Source: JAZKIX01 sp040384645
GTDB taxonomy: Bacteria > Pseudomonadota > Gammaproteobacteria > Burkholderiales > Burkholderiaceae_D
Direction of reading: 5' to 3'
NCBI GenBank assembly: GCA_040384645.1
Contig: JAZKIX010000183.1
Span: 1-64,000, forward strand
Length of the DNA: 64,000 bases
The position numbers were made by a program, and so were the translations under genes. The notes under the pieces were generated by a model that saw only the letters and a program-made list of their open reading frames with translations, was not told the origin of the DNA and did not search any database. Positions 47,569-56,319 of this stretch are shown here, piece by piece. Every line of letters begins with the position of its first letter. The first letter of the stretch is position 1.

Positions 47569-48362
47569 ACCAGATCTGCAAACGTAGGGCGCAGCCGCTT
47601 GAAAATATACAGTGATGCTGCGCTAAATACCGTGGCCAGAAGCAGATAAATCGCCAAACCCCAAAAATTGGGTGAAATGCCAAAAAACATCGCTTGTCTA
47701 AACTGTTCGACAATGAAGGTCAGGGGGTTGATCAACATTGCATACGCAATCATCGGAGGTGCTGAATCGATGCTGAAAAATATAGGTGTCAAGAACAGCA
47801 GGGCGTGGGACACCATTCTTGTCAGTTGCTCTATATCACGCACGATGACGCCCATTGCCGCCAGCAGCCAACCGACTCCCAGCAAAATGGGAAAGAATAC
47901 GGCGATAATGGCAGGAAAATAAAGCAACGTCAGTTTTGGTAAGCCGAACAGAAGCATGTAGCCGCCAATCCAGACTGAGATGCTGATCAGGGCGTGCCCG
48001 ATGGCAGAAATAGCCATGACCAAAGGCAAAATTTCCAATGGGAACACAACTTTTTTGACGAAATTTGGATTTGATGTGATGAGTGTAGGCGCTCGTGTCA
48101 AACATTCCCCAAAAGCATTAAATATAATCAATCCCGAAAAAAGTACAAAAGCATAGTCTTTGGTGTCGCCGGAAAAGCCCCAACGTGTTTTGAGAATCAC
48201 ACCGAAGGCGAGGGTGTAAACTGCGAGCATGAACAGGGGTTGAACAAAAGACCAAAGCACACCACCGAAAGAGCCACGATAGCGACCCGTGAACTCCCGT
48301 TTGACTAGTTCCATCACAAGGCTGCGATGACGCCAAAAATTTTGTCGGATTGTGTTACTCAT
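47565..48362 (-). CDS. wzm: Polysaccharide ABC transporter permease (Wzm-like)
   Basis: A 265-residue ABC-2 type permease with about six transmembrane helices. The amphipathic interface helix near the start (LVMELVKREFTGRYRGSFGG) and FVQPLFMLAVYTLAFGV are characteristic of polysaccharide exporters. It forms the inner-membrane channel with Wzt. Overlaps both neighbours by 4 bp (ATGA). Confidence 0.94.
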   Translation of the reverse strand: MSNTIRQNFWRHRSLVMELVKREFTGRYRGSFGGVLWSFVQPLFMLAVYTLAFGVILKTRWGFSGDTKDYAFVLFSGLIIFNAFGECLTRAPTLITSNPNFVKKVVFPLEILPLVMAISAIGHALISISVWIGGYMLLFGLPKLTLLYFPAIIAVFFPILLGVGWLLAAMGVIVRDIEQLTRMVSHALLFLTPIFFSIDSAPPMIAYAMLINPLTFIVEQFRQAMFFGISPNFWGLAIYLLLATVFSAASLYIFKRLRPTFADLV

Positions 48363-49786
48363 TCAATCCGACCGTATATATCTTCAAACCTGACGATATC
48401 ATCCTCACCAAGATATTCACCGCTCTGCACCTCAATCATGACGAGGTTGACGACCCCAGGATTTTCTAGGCGATGTTTATGTCCAGCGGGTATATATGTT
48501 GACTCATTTGTATTGACGAATAATGTTTGCTCACCATTGACTACTTTTGCCATGCCGCTTACGACAATCCAGTGTTCGCTGCGGTGGTGATGCATTTGCA
48601 GGCTGAGACTGCCGTTGGGTTTAACTTCAATTCGCTTGATTTTGAAGCGCGCGCCTTCTTCCAAAATGGTGTAAGTACCCCACGGGCGATGCACTGTACG
48701 GTGTAGCTTATGGGTTTCGTGGCCTTTCGATTTTAAGCTGGCATACAGGTGTTTTACGTCTTGCGCATGGGCGCTATCTGCTACTAGCAAGGCGTCTGGC
48801 GTGTCGATGATGATAAGGTTGTTGATACCGACCGCACCGACGATGCGCTCATTGCTGCGGATATAGCAGTTGCTGACGCCGTGTAGCAATGCGTCACCTT
48901 CGACGCGGTTGCCGTGGGAATCGGGTGGTGTTAAATCGCCAAGCGCGCTCCATGATCCAATGTCGCTCCAACCGATATTGCATGGAACAACCGCGACATT
49001 GTGGGATTTTTCCATCAGCGCGTAGTCAATCGACAGATCTGGTACTCGGTCAAAAGTAGTCGCGTTCAATTCAAGCTGACTGAAGTTTTTACCTTCGGCT
49101 TTGCGTGATTGTTCTATGCAATTGCGGGTAGTGTTTAGGATTATTGGGCAGTGAAGTTCCATTTCACGTATCAGTACTCCGACGCGGAAGCAGAACATGC
49201 CGGAGTTCCAGAGATAGTTGCCAGAAGCAATGTATTCCAATGCCTTTTCAAGTTTGGGTTTTTCTACAAAACGTAAAACTTTGCTGCCATCTGCCTCAAT
49301 ATAACCATAGCCTGTTTCTGGCGCATCGGGTTCGATGCCGAATGTAACCAACTTGCCATCGCTTGCTAACCGGACCGCTAGAGCAACGGCGCTAGTAAAG
49401 GCAGCTTGATCGGCAATAAGGTGGTCAGCTGCCAAGATCAACATGAGAGCTTCATTGCCATGACTTGCAGCGACATGTAGAGCAGCGGTGACGATGGCTG
49501 GTGCGGTATTGCGGCCAAAGGGTTCGAGAATGAAACTGTTGGCGATACTCTTGTTTTCTAGCGCGCTTACTTCTAGATATTCATCTTCAGTCTTAAAGAA
49601 AAGCTCGCGATTGGTAACGGTAAGTATTTCCGTTACCTCCGGTAGCGCGGCACCTCGCAGCCAAGCTTTTTGCAAAAGGCTTTGCCCATCAGCTAGACGA
49701 ATAAAAGGTTTCGGATGCAGTTCACGGGAAACGGGCCACAGTCGCGAACCAGCGCCTCCGCATAGGATTGTTGGTACTAATTTCAA
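48359..49786 (-). CDS. manC: Mannose-1-phosphate guanylyltransferase / mannose-6-phosphate isomerase
   Basis: A 475-residue bifunctional enzyme. The nucleotidyltransferase signature is LCGGAGSRLWPVSRELHPKPF near the N-terminus, with FVEKP and LWNSGMFCF in the middle. The C-terminal cupin-type phosphomannose isomerase domain is RPWGTYTILEEGARFKIKRI followed by QMHHHRSEHW. It supplies GDP-mannose to Gmd. First gene of the cluster, about 60 nt from a predicted transcription start. Confidence 0.96.
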   Translation of the reverse strand: MKLVPTILCGGAGSRLWPVSRELHPKPFIRLADGQSLLQKAWLRGAALPEVTEILTVTNRELFFKTEDEYLEVSALENKSIANSFILEPFGRNTAPAIVTAALHVAASHGNEALMLILAADHLIADQAAFTSAVALAVRLASDGKLVTFGIEPDAPETGYGYIEADGSKVLRFVEKPKLEKALEYIASGNYLWNSGMFCFRVGVLIREMELHCPIILNTTRNCIEQSRKAEGKNFSQLELNATTFDRVPDLSIDYALMEKSHNVAVVPCNIGWSDIGSWSALGDLTPPDSHGNRVEGDALLHGVSNCYIRSNERIVGAVGINNLIIIDTPDALLVADSAHAQDVKHLYASLKSKGHETHKLHRTVHRPWGTYTILEEGARFKIKRIEVKPNGSLSLQMHHHRSEHWIVVSGMAKVVNGEQTLFVNTNESTYIPAGHKHRLENPGVVNLVMIEVQSGEYLGEDDIVRFEDIYGRIE

Positions 49787-49851
49787 GCCGAATTCCTTTA
49801 AAGCTGATACTTGAAAAACCAGCCGAATTTTTGAACAGTAAAAGAGTCCGA

Positions 49852-49881
49852 ATTATAGTGTTGTGAGGTACGAAAAGCCAA
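49852..49881 (-). promoter_or_regulatory. Promoter of the polysaccharide operon
   Basis: On the minus strand, TTGGCT (49876-49881) and TATAAT (49852-49857) are separated by 18 bp. The predicted start near 49845 leaves a leader of about 59 nt before manC. No JUMPstart/ops motif was seen, so RfaH-type antitermination is not indicated. Confidence 0.65.
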
Positions 49882-50089
49882 GCCTGAATTTTTTGTAGTC
49901 GGAGCGCCTACTTGGCTGGTGATTGGACAAGTAGATCGTTAAAAACTGATTCAGAATAGATGCTTAAATTTTAACATACGGAGTTCTGGACAGAAGAGAA
50001 ATAGCGATAGGTAAGCAAGAAAATAATCAGTGGATTAGTCTTGTTGCTCCTGTTTGCTTCAATTATTTTTTATGACCATCGGTCAAATT

Positions 50090-50797
50090 TTATTTCCGTA
50101 TCGGCCAGAAAAATAAACGTACGTAAATATAGGCAGTTGTTTCATTAACGACCGTTCGTACTCCTTCGCTAGAACGCCACCATTGCGCGGGGTCGAAATA
50201 TATATCTTTTACAGCTGTGATGTTCACCTGCACATTGTCATCCACTACTTTTTCAAATAGTAACCTCGTTCGACGAGCGTGGGCGCCTAGAGAGATGATG
50301 TGATAACTTCGTGGCGATAGTTGACGGGAGCGTAGCCACGTTCGCAACATGATCGCAGAATTATAAGTTCGGTCTTTGCCTATCTCCGTGGCGGGAACGG
50401 CCTGCACAAGGTTTGCTGGCAAGCCCCGTTCAACCAACGCTGCTGCACCGAGTTCGGCGTAGGTTTTAAATTCCGTTAGTGATGCTGCACGTTCCATCGG
50501 TCCGCCAGTCACATACAGTTTTTTATATTTTCCCGTTTTGAATTCTTTGATGGATGCGTCCAATGCATAGTCGGGTACCCATCCCTCAACCACCAATATC
50601 GCGTCAGCATTTGCTTTTGTATCCGTCGAGGAGGTGCTTACCGATAAGAATGGGTGAATTGTTTTAACGAACGTCAACGCTAATCCAAAGCCTATCAATG
50701 TGATTAGAAGCCAGCCTCGCCAAGTTGGCACGAGGCACTCTCGTTTTTGAAAGTATTTTGTAAAATGTTGTGGTGGATTACTGTTATGTTGGATCAT
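50090..50797 (-). CDS. YdcF-like (DUF218) membrane-anchored protein
   Basis: A 235-residue protein with one N-terminal transmembrane anchor (about residues 28-48). A DUF218/ElyC-SanA-YdcF domain follows: NADAILVVEGWVPDYALDAS, LYVTGGPMERA, SLGAHARRTRLLFEK. The VVxGG-type loop and the Ser/His region are family-like. The domain is linked to envelope and polysaccharide metabolism in several bacteria. It lies 303 bp upstream of the cluster promoter on the same strand. Role unknown. Confidence 0.82.
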   Translation of the reverse strand: MIQHNSNPPQHFTKYFQKRECLVPTWRGWLLITLIGFGLALTFVKTIHPFLSVSTSSTDTKANADAILVVEGWVPDYALDASIKEFKTGKYKKLYVTGGPMERAASLTEFKTYAELGAAALVERGLPANLVQAVPATEIGKDRTYNSAIMLRTWLRSRQLSPRSYHIISLGAHARRTRLLFEKVVDDNVQVNITAVKDIYFDPAQWWRSSEGVRTVVNETTAYIYVRLFFWPIRK

Positions 50798-51151
50798 TAC
50801 TAAGTTCTGGGTAAGTTGGAGTCATTTGCAAAATTGCATGGAAAATGGCATGTTTAGAAATGAAATCTCGGCGGCGGTGTGTTGTATTCCATTCGCAGAA
50901 GAGTGTGTCAAAGGACAAAAATAAATTGGCGTTCGTCGCTTGTTTGAATGGCCACCCCTAACTTGCTTGAGATGACCAATTTTTATATATCGTCAGTTTG
51001 ATACATGAATAATCGGTGTACCTTTTGCCGTTGATCGCATAAAGTCCATTTTATTGCTCAGGAGCATATACTTACCAAACTTGTAGGCCTGCGTGTAGCA
51101 AACCTCCAGCACAAGTGAGTACGATAACGTCACCCTAATAATTTGAACGCA
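50798..51151. other. Intergenic region between divergent genes
   Basis: About 354 bp between the YdcF-like gene and the lytic transglycosylase. No gene is visible. It is AT-rich and should contain promoters in both directions; I could not assign them with confidence. Confidence 0.4.
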
Positions 51152-51799
51152 ATGTTGACATCACTGTTTTGTAAATCAATTTTTATATTTTGCGTGTATT
51201 TCGGCGCTGCGTCTTGTTGTGCGCAAAATGAGAGTCAAACTTCGCCAGAGCAAACGAAAAAAAAGAAAATTTATCGATACAACGAAGGCGGCACACCAAC
51301 ATTTTCTGATCAAGTGCCACGTCGAGGCGCCTATGTTGTGGTGAATTTTTCTTGTTACGCTTGTAATGTCGCCTCCACCATCAATTGGGAGTCCACCAGA
51401 TTACATTTTCAGGAATTTTTTGGCCTTATCAATGCAGCGGCGGAAACTTATCGGGTGGATCCGGCGTTGATTCGTGCGGTGATACATGCAGAATCGGGTT
51501 TTAATCCGCAAGCGCGCTCCGGTAAAGGGGCGTTGGGGCTGATGCAATTGATGCCTGCGACAGCTCGTGAATTAGGCGTAAGTGATGCGCGCATACCGGC
51601 GCACAATATTCGTGGCGGGGTTCAATATCTGGCGGGCTTGCTCAGCCGGTTCAAAGGCGACGTGACATTGGCCACAGCGGCCTATAATGCAGGCCCGGCC
51701 GCAGTTGCCAAATATGCCGGAGTGCCGCCGTATGCCGAGACACAAGCTTATGTAAGCCGAGTCAGGATATTGCAGCGCCGGTATGGGATGGAAAAGTAA
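51152..51799 (+). CDS. Exported lytic transglycosylase, SLT domain
   Basis: A 215-residue exported murein hydrolase. A signal peptide (SLFCKSIFIFCVYFGAASCC) is followed by a DUF4124-like segment (KIYRYNEGGTPTFSDQVP) and the SLT domain (residues about 95-210). The catalytic Glu is in RAVIHAESGFNPQARSG. ALGLMQLMPATARELGV and ATAAYNAGPAAV complete the family signature. It cleaves peptidoglycan to anhydromuropeptides. ATG 51152 was chosen; an in-frame TTG lies 9 nt upstream. Its position next to the surface-polysaccharide genes may be incidental. Confidence 0.9.
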   Translation: MLTSLFCKSIFIFCVYFGAASCCAQNESQTSPEQTKKKKIYRYNEGGTPTFSDQVPRRGAYVVVNFSCYACNVASTINWESTRLHFQEFFGLINAAAETYRVDPALIRAVIHAESGFNPQARSGKGALGLMQLMPATARELGVSDARIPAHNIRGGVQYLAGLLSRFKGDVTLATAAYNAGPAAVAKYAGVPPYAETQAYVSRVRILQRRYGMEK

Positions 51800-51801
51800 A
51801 A

Positions 51802-51823
51802 CGAAAAATTGCTAGCTTTTTCG
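51802..51823. terminator. Short bidirectional hairpin between transglycosylase and rsgA
   Basis: CGAAAAA (51802-51808) pairs with TTTTTCG (51817-51823). The A/T-rich arms would supply a U-tract in either direction between the two convergent genes. Confidence 0.5.
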
Positions 51824-51831
51824 GTTTAATC

Positions 51832-52780
51832 TCAATATAAAGTTTGCGCCGACTCGTGCAATAACTGCCCGTACAATTCGTGCCGCATGCGTGCGACATG
51901 TCCGCTTTTCACTGCATTCAATACCGCGCAACTGGGTTCGATCAAGTGGCGGCAATTATAAAATTTGCAACCGCCGAGATAGGGTTTGAACTCGCGGAAA
52001 GCGCGTTCCAGCATACCTTCCGATAAGTGGTATAAACCAAACTCTTGAAAGCCGGGCGAATCGATAATCGAGCCGTCGTTACCCAGTTGATACAGACGGG
52101 TAAACGTGGTGGTGTGTTTGCCGGTATCGAGCGCTTCTGAAATTTCTCGCACTGCGATGTCGGCATCAGGTACCAACAAATTAATTAGCGATGATTTCCC
52201 CATGCCGGATTGGCCGATGAGGATAGACGATTGATTTGCCAACAGTGGCGTCAGCGTGGATACGGCATGCTCGGGAAAGGCCTTGGCCGACACTTCATGT
52301 ATTGGGTAGCCTAAAGCTGCGTAAGGTCGTAAACGCTCGCGTGTCTTGTTGAGAGATGCACTGACATCGGTTTTGTTCAGGATGACATGTGCCGCGATAC
52401 CGGCGGCATCTGCCGCTACCAGCGAGCGTGAAATCAGGTCGTCGGCAAAACCAGGTTCCGTCGCTACCACGATAAATAATTGTGTCAGGTTGGCGGCCAG
52501 CAGTTTTGATTTGTACTGGTCGGAACGATACAAAAGCGTTTTGCGCTCGGCAATCGATTCGATCACGCCTTGATTTGGTGAAGTCAGCATTAACTTGACG
52601 CTGTCGCCCACCGCAACATTGGTTTTTTTACCACGTGTGACACATTGCAGGAGCAGGTCGTTGGCTTGTGCCAGATAGTGGCGGCCGTCGAACGCAAAGT
52701 GCTTCCATTGCTTCGCGGCGTNNNNNNNNNNAGTGGCGGCCGTGGGCTGCAATGATGGTGCCGGTGCAATGGGTTGTCAC
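51832..52780 (-). CDS. rsgA: Ribosome small subunit-dependent GTPase A (contains an assembly artefact)
   Basis: A circularly permuted GTPase that checks 30S maturation. G4 HVILNKTD precedes G1 GQSGMGKSSLINLL and G3 DSPGFQEFGL, and the zinc motif is GGCKFYNCRHLIEPSCAV. The OB-fold N-terminus is split by a 10-N gap. AGTGGCGGCCGT occurs on both sides (52677-52688 and 52732-52743). Deleting the 55 bp between equivalent points joins GTIIAAHGRH to HYLAQANDLLLQ in one frame. It then gives a 297-residue protein starting at GTG 52780, the only start after an in-frame stop. Confidence 0.93.
52677..52743. other. 10-N gap flanked by a duplicated 12-mer (probable false join)
   Basis: Ns occupy 52722-52731. 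The 12-mer AGTGGCGGCCGT lies at 52677 and again at 52732. The 33 bases between the first copy and the Ns do not fit the RsgA protein, whereas collapsing the two copies does. The true contigs most likely overlap here. Confidence 0.85.
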
Positions 52781-52838
52781 AGGACTTGGCTCTGTTTTAA
52801 ATGCGTTGGCAGTTGACTAGTTGGTCGATTGAAGCAAC

Positions 52839-53213
52839 TCATGGCACACGCTTTGCTGCTGGTAAAGCGAAGGATTGTTGGAAAATAGTATCGATTTTGG
52901 CGGCGCAAATGAAGTCGTTTTCCGACAAACCTCCACGACCCGCATTGACCGAGTGGGTATCAAATTTTACGATGCAGCGGTTGTATGTCACGACCAATTC
53001 AGGATGATGGTCTTCAGCATGAATCACGTAGGCGATAGCGTTGATGAAGGCCAGCGTCTCGTAGTAATTTTTAAATCCATAGGTCTTGCAAATTTTGCCT
53101 TCTTTCAATGCCCAACCTTCGACGGCGCTTAAATAATCCTTGATATAAGCGTCGCCCAATGCGGTGGCGGGAGAGGAACATTTTTTTGCAATCAATTCAG
53201 TCGTGGTAACCAT
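52839..53213 (-). CDS. 4a-hydroxytetrahydrobiopterin dehydratase (PCD/DCoH family)
   Basis: A 124-residue pterin-4-alpha-carbinolamine dehydratase. The motif is HAEDHHPELVVTYNRCIVKF followed by DTH and D near residue 105, matching the EKxHHP-type active site (His, His, Asp). In bacteria it recycles the pterin cofactor of phenylalanine hydroxylase or has unassigned roles. No phenylalanine hydroxylase is in the window. Lies between rsgA and the M48 gene on the same strand, a synteny I recall as common in Burkholderiales. Confidence 0.92.
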   Translation of the reverse strand: MVTTTELIAKKCSSPATALGDAYIKDYLSAVEGWALKEGKICKTYGFKNYYETLAFINAIAYVIHAEDHHPELVVTYNRCIVKFDTHSVNAGRGGLSENDFICAAKIDTIFQQSFALPAAKRVP

Positions 53214-53257
53214 GCGATTCTCCGTGGTGCAAATAAATGATGAAATTGAGCTGCCAA

Positions 53258-54514
53258 CTAAGCAGTCAACAATTTATTGATCCGCACATAGGCCGGCGGA
53301 TGTGAATCGTAAAAAGCCGAATGCAGCGGATCTGGCGTCAAGGTGGATGCATTGTCTTCATACATTTTGACTAGCGCAGACACCAGATCGTGGGCATTAG
53401 TATGTTTGGCTGCAAAAGCATCGGCTTCAAATTCATGCTTGCGTGAACTGATCGAAGTCAATGGCGAGAACAGGAAGGTAAATACGGGTAGCGACAAGGC
53501 AAATAACAGTAACGCCATTGCGTCGTTATTGCCAGGCAACATCGGCTCCACGCCCAATCCCAAGAAGAACCAGGTTTGTGTCTTGAGATAGCCTAACAAA
53601 GCCAGAAACCCCAGAGATACCGCAAACATCACCACAATGCGCTTCACGATATGTTTAAGCTTGAAATGGCCGAGTTCATGCGCCAGCACCGCCTCTATTT
53701 CTTGCGGCGCCAGACGCGACAGCAAGGTATCGAAAAACACGATGCGTTTGGCCGAGCCAAAGCCGGAGAAATAGGCATTGCCATGTGCACTGCGTTTTGA
53801 GCCATCCATCACGAATAAACCTTTTGAAGCGAAACCGACCCGCTGCATCAAGCCTTCGATTCGAAGGCGTAGATTGTCATCTGCCAATGGGGTGAATTTA
53901 TTGAACAAAGGTGCGATCACGGTTGGATACAGCACCAGCATCAATAGCTGGAATACGCTCCATACGATCCAGGCATACAACCACCACAAATCGCCCGATT
54001 TTTCCATCAGTGTCAAGATTACCCAGATCAAGGGTAAGCCAATCGCGGCACCGAGCAAGGCGCCCTTGAACATATCGGCGATAAAAAGACGTAAAGTCAT
54101 TTTGTTGAAGCCGAATTTTTCTTCCAGTACAAACTGTTTGTAATAGTCGAATGGTAAATCGATCAGGCCGGAGATCAAGCCAAATGCCAGTAGTAGTCCG
54201 ATCTGGTAAATCATGCCGCCGCCAAGCAATGCCATGAGCGTGAACGACAGCCATTGCAAACCGCCGAGCAAGGTGAATCCAAGCAATACGGCGGTATTGA
54301 CCAGCAACATGACCAAGCCCAGCTTGCTTTTGGCGACGGTGTAATCGGCAGCTTTTTGATGGGCGGCGAGAGGGATTTTTTCGGCGAATTCAGCGGGAAC
54401 CGCAGTGCGGTGCGCCATGACGTGGCGGATGTGGCGTGAGCCGAGCCAGAAACGTACTGCCAGAGTGAGGAGTAGAAAAGCGACGAACAAAAAGGAAAAC
54501 GTGAGTGAATTCAT
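53258..54514 (-). CDS. M48 family zinc metallopeptidase (Ste24/CAAX protease-like)
   Basis: A 418-residue integral membrane peptidase. Several transmembrane helices and an N-terminal M48-N region (LPFDYYKQFVLEEKFGFNKM) precede the catalytic motif VLAHELGHFKLKH (HExxH, about residue 280). The third ligand region is SSISRKHEFEADAFA, and the C-terminal end is DSHPPAYVRI. Ste24 relatives in bacteria are thought to clear clogged or misfolded membrane proteins. Convergent to nothing; it shares a 47-bp divergent region with orn. Confidence 0.93.
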   Translation of the reverse strand: MNSLTFSFLFVAFLLLTLAVRFWLGSRHIRHVMAHRTAVPAEFAEKIPLAAHQKAADYTVAKSKLGLVMLLVNTAVLLGFTLLGGLQWLSFTLMALLGGGMIYQIGLLLAFGLISGLIDLPFDYYKQFVLEEKFGFNKMTLRLFIADMFKGALLGAAIGLPLIWVILTLMEKSGDLWWLYAWIVWSVFQLLMLVLYPTVIAPLFNKFTPLADDNLRLRIEGLMQRVGFASKGLFVMDGSKRSAHGNAYFSGFGSAKRIVFFDTLLSRLAPQEIEAVLAHELGHFKLKHIVKRIVVMFAVSLGFLALLGYLKTQTWFFLGLGVEPMLPGNNDAMALLLFALSLPVFTFLFSPLTSISSRKHEFEADAFAAKHTNAHDLVSALVKMYEDNASTLTPDPLHSAFYDSHPPAYVRINKLLTA

Positions 54515-54561
54515 GCGGTGCCTGTGAGAAAATGCGCAATTGATAAGGCCAAGGAAGAATT

Positions 54562-55158
54562 ATGTCACAAGCCACAGAAATCGCCGGTCAGCCGGCATCC
54601 GATAGCGCGCTTGCGCGTCCCAATGAATTAAATCTGGTCTGGGTCGACATGGAAATGACAGGACTGGAACCCGATACCGACCGCATTATTGAAGTGGCGG
54701 TGGTAGTGACCGATTCCAATCTGAATATTCTGGCTGAAGGCCCGGTCTTTGCGATCCATCAATCCGACGAAACCATGGACAAGATGGATGCCTGGAACAA
54801 AGGCACACACGGCCGCTCCGGCTTGATTGAAAAGGTCAAAAATTCGACCGTGACCGAAGCCGAGGCCGAAGCGGCCTTGATCGACTTCCTGAAGCAATAT
54901 GTCCCCGCTGGAAAGTCGCCGATGTGCGGCAATACGATCTGCCAGGATCGCCGTTTTATGGTGCGCGGCATGCCGAAACTGGAAGCATTTTTCCACTATC
55001 GCAACCTAGATGTTTCAACCTTGAAAGAGCTGTGCAAACGCTGGAAACCAGAGATAGCCAGCGGTTTCAAGAAACATCAAAAACACACTGCCTTAGCAGA
55101 TATCATTGAATCGATCGAAGAGTTGCGGTATTACCGCGAGCATTTCATCAAAGTTTGA
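54562..55158 (+). CDS. orn: Oligoribonuclease
   Basis: A 198-residue DEDDh 3'-5' exoribonuclease that degrades dinucleotides and short RNA fragments, including pGpG from c-di-GMP turnover. ExoI is in [20 protein letters not shown], ExoII in [10 protein letters not shown], and ExoIII in [14 protein letters not shown]. The N-terminus carries about 20 extra residues ([19 protein letters not shown]), common in betaproteobacteria. Normal length otherwise. Confidence 0.96.
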   Translation: MSQATEIAGQPASDSALARPNELNLVWVDMEMTGLEPDTDRIIEVAVVVTDSNLNILAEGPVFAIHQSDETMDKMDAWNKGTHGRSGLIEKVKNSTVTEAEAEAALIDFLKQYVPAGKSPMCGNTICQDRRFMVRGMPKLEAFFHYRNLDVSTLKELCKRWKPEIASGFKKHQKHTALADIIESIEELRYYREHFIKV

Positions 55159-55266
55159 TCGTTTGCTGGACACCGTAACGCGGTGTTCAATCTGGTGATT
55201 TCTGAGGGAGTTTTCTCATTGTCTCCTGTACAATATTTTCATATAGACATGCATTGGAGAGAAAAC

Positions 55267-55785
55267 ATGAAAACTATCTTTTGGATCGGCACGATAGTCT
55301 GTGCCATCGCCGCGAATGCGAATGCCGCTTCGGTAACCTTTAACCAGCCCGATACAGCGAAGGCAGAAGTACATGACCACGGCAATCAGCAGTCTGTCGA
55401 AGTCAACAACAGCAGCGGCACGGCGACGCAAAAAGGCATTCGCAATCAGCAGTCGACCAAGGCCTTAGGTAGTGAAGTAAAGCAAAATCAAACTGGCAGC
55501 AACAATACTCAATTGATAGATGCCGAGGCGGGCAAAGCCACTCAAAACCAATCTGGTTACCAGAATAAACAAGTCATGCGCGTTAAAGGTGCAACGGGCA
55601 TCACACAGAATCAAAGTGGTAGCTTCAATTCACAGACAATGGACGTGCGTACGAATGATTCGCCGACGCCGCCGGGTGTGCGAAAACGCGAGACGAAAGT
55701 CCATTACGAAAACATGCAGCAAAATCAATCAGGCTTGATGAATCGTCAGCAAATTAATCTCGGTGGTTCAGGCGATGACAAGTAG
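55267..55785 (+). CDS. Secreted Q/N/G-rich repeat protein A (curlin-like or beta-solenoid candidate)
   Basis: A 172-residue protein with a signal peptide (TIFWIGTIVCAIAANANA). The mature chain is a run of about 20-residue repeats beginning with Gln and ending with Asn: QSVEVNNSSGTATQKGIRNQ, QSTKALGSEVKQNQTGSNNT, QLIDAEAGKATQNQSGYQNK, then a 21-residue unit and one with a basic insertion of about 18 residues (TPPGVRKRETKVHYEN). It ends QQINLGGSGDDK. The core Q-N-Q-S-G-x-x-N pattern recalls curlin repeats (Q-x-G-x-x-N) but is not identical. GGAG precedes ATG 55267. Paralogue of the next gene. Confidence 0.85.
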   Translation: MKTIFWIGTIVCAIAANANAASVTFNQPDTAKAEVHDHGNQQSVEVNNSSGTATQKGIRNQQSTKALGSEVKQNQTGSNNTQLIDAEAGKATQNQSGYQNKQVMRVKGATGITQNQSGSFNSQTMDVRTNDSPTPPGVRKRETKVHYENMQQNQSGLMNRQQINLGGSGDDK

Positions 55786-55877
55786 TTAGCAAAATCGAGG
55801 CGATTTAGTATCTGGGGCAGGGTGATATTGCATTATTGCCTCGCCAGTAATTTCATTAAGACATCAGGAGTACCAAT

Positions 55878-56285
55878 ATGAAACATTTCTATTTCGCAGT
55901 ACTGGCTATAGCCCTAAGCGCCTGTGGCCAGGAAAATTCCCAATCAATCAGCGTCAGCGGCAGCAACACCGTGACGTCTGAAAACAAGGGGAATGGCAAT
56001 AAGCAGTCGGTTACCGTGGTGGACGGCAATGGCGTAGGGAAACAAAGTGGCGACAATAACCAGCAATCGATGAAAGTTGTGCGTGGCGATGGCAAGCAAG
56101 ACCAAAGCGGCAGCAACAACACGCAAACGATGGATGTGGAAGATGGCAACGGCACGCAAAATCAATCTGGCCATGGCAATAAGCAAAGTATGAATGCCAA
56201 AGGCGCTAGCAATGTGACGCAAAACCAGAGCGGTTTTGGGAATTCCCAGTCGATCAGTATCGGCGGGTCAAGTTCTGACAAGTAG
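55878..56285 (+). CDS. Lipoprotein Q/N/G-rich repeat protein B (paralogue of A)
   Basis: A 135-residue predicted lipoprotein (lipobox ALSAC, Cys16). The mature chain is five repeats, including QSVTVVDGNGVGKQSGDNNQ, QSMKVVRGDGKQDQSGSNNT and QTMDVEDGNGTQNQSGHGNK, ending QSISIGGSSSDK, the same terminal signature as protein A. AGGAG precedes the ATG. The intergenic gap to gene A is 92 bp. One paralogue being lipid-anchored and one freely exported resembles a nucleator/subunit pair, as CsgB/CsgA, but no csg-type secretion genes are nearby. Function unknown. Confidence 0.85.
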   Translation: MKHFYFAVLAIALSACGQENSQSISVSGSNTVTSENKGNGNKQSVTVVDGNGVGKQSGDNNQQSMKVVRGDGKQDQSGSNNTQTMDVEDGNGTQNQSGHGNKQSMNAKGASNVTQNQSGFGNSQSISIGGSSSDK

Positions 56286-56319
56286 GAAGTACATATTGTC
56301 TGCGGTAGGTCTGAGTGCT

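Noticed and set aside
49400..50090. JUMPstart/ops element upstream of the polysaccharide operon
   Set aside because: No GGCGGTAGC-type motif occurs in the leader; a look-alike near 49640 lies within manC coding sequence.
55267..56285. Tandem DNA repeats as a CRISPR or satellite array
   Set aside because: The periodicity is at protein level (20-21 codons with variable third bases) inside two good genes with ribosome-binding sites and export signals.
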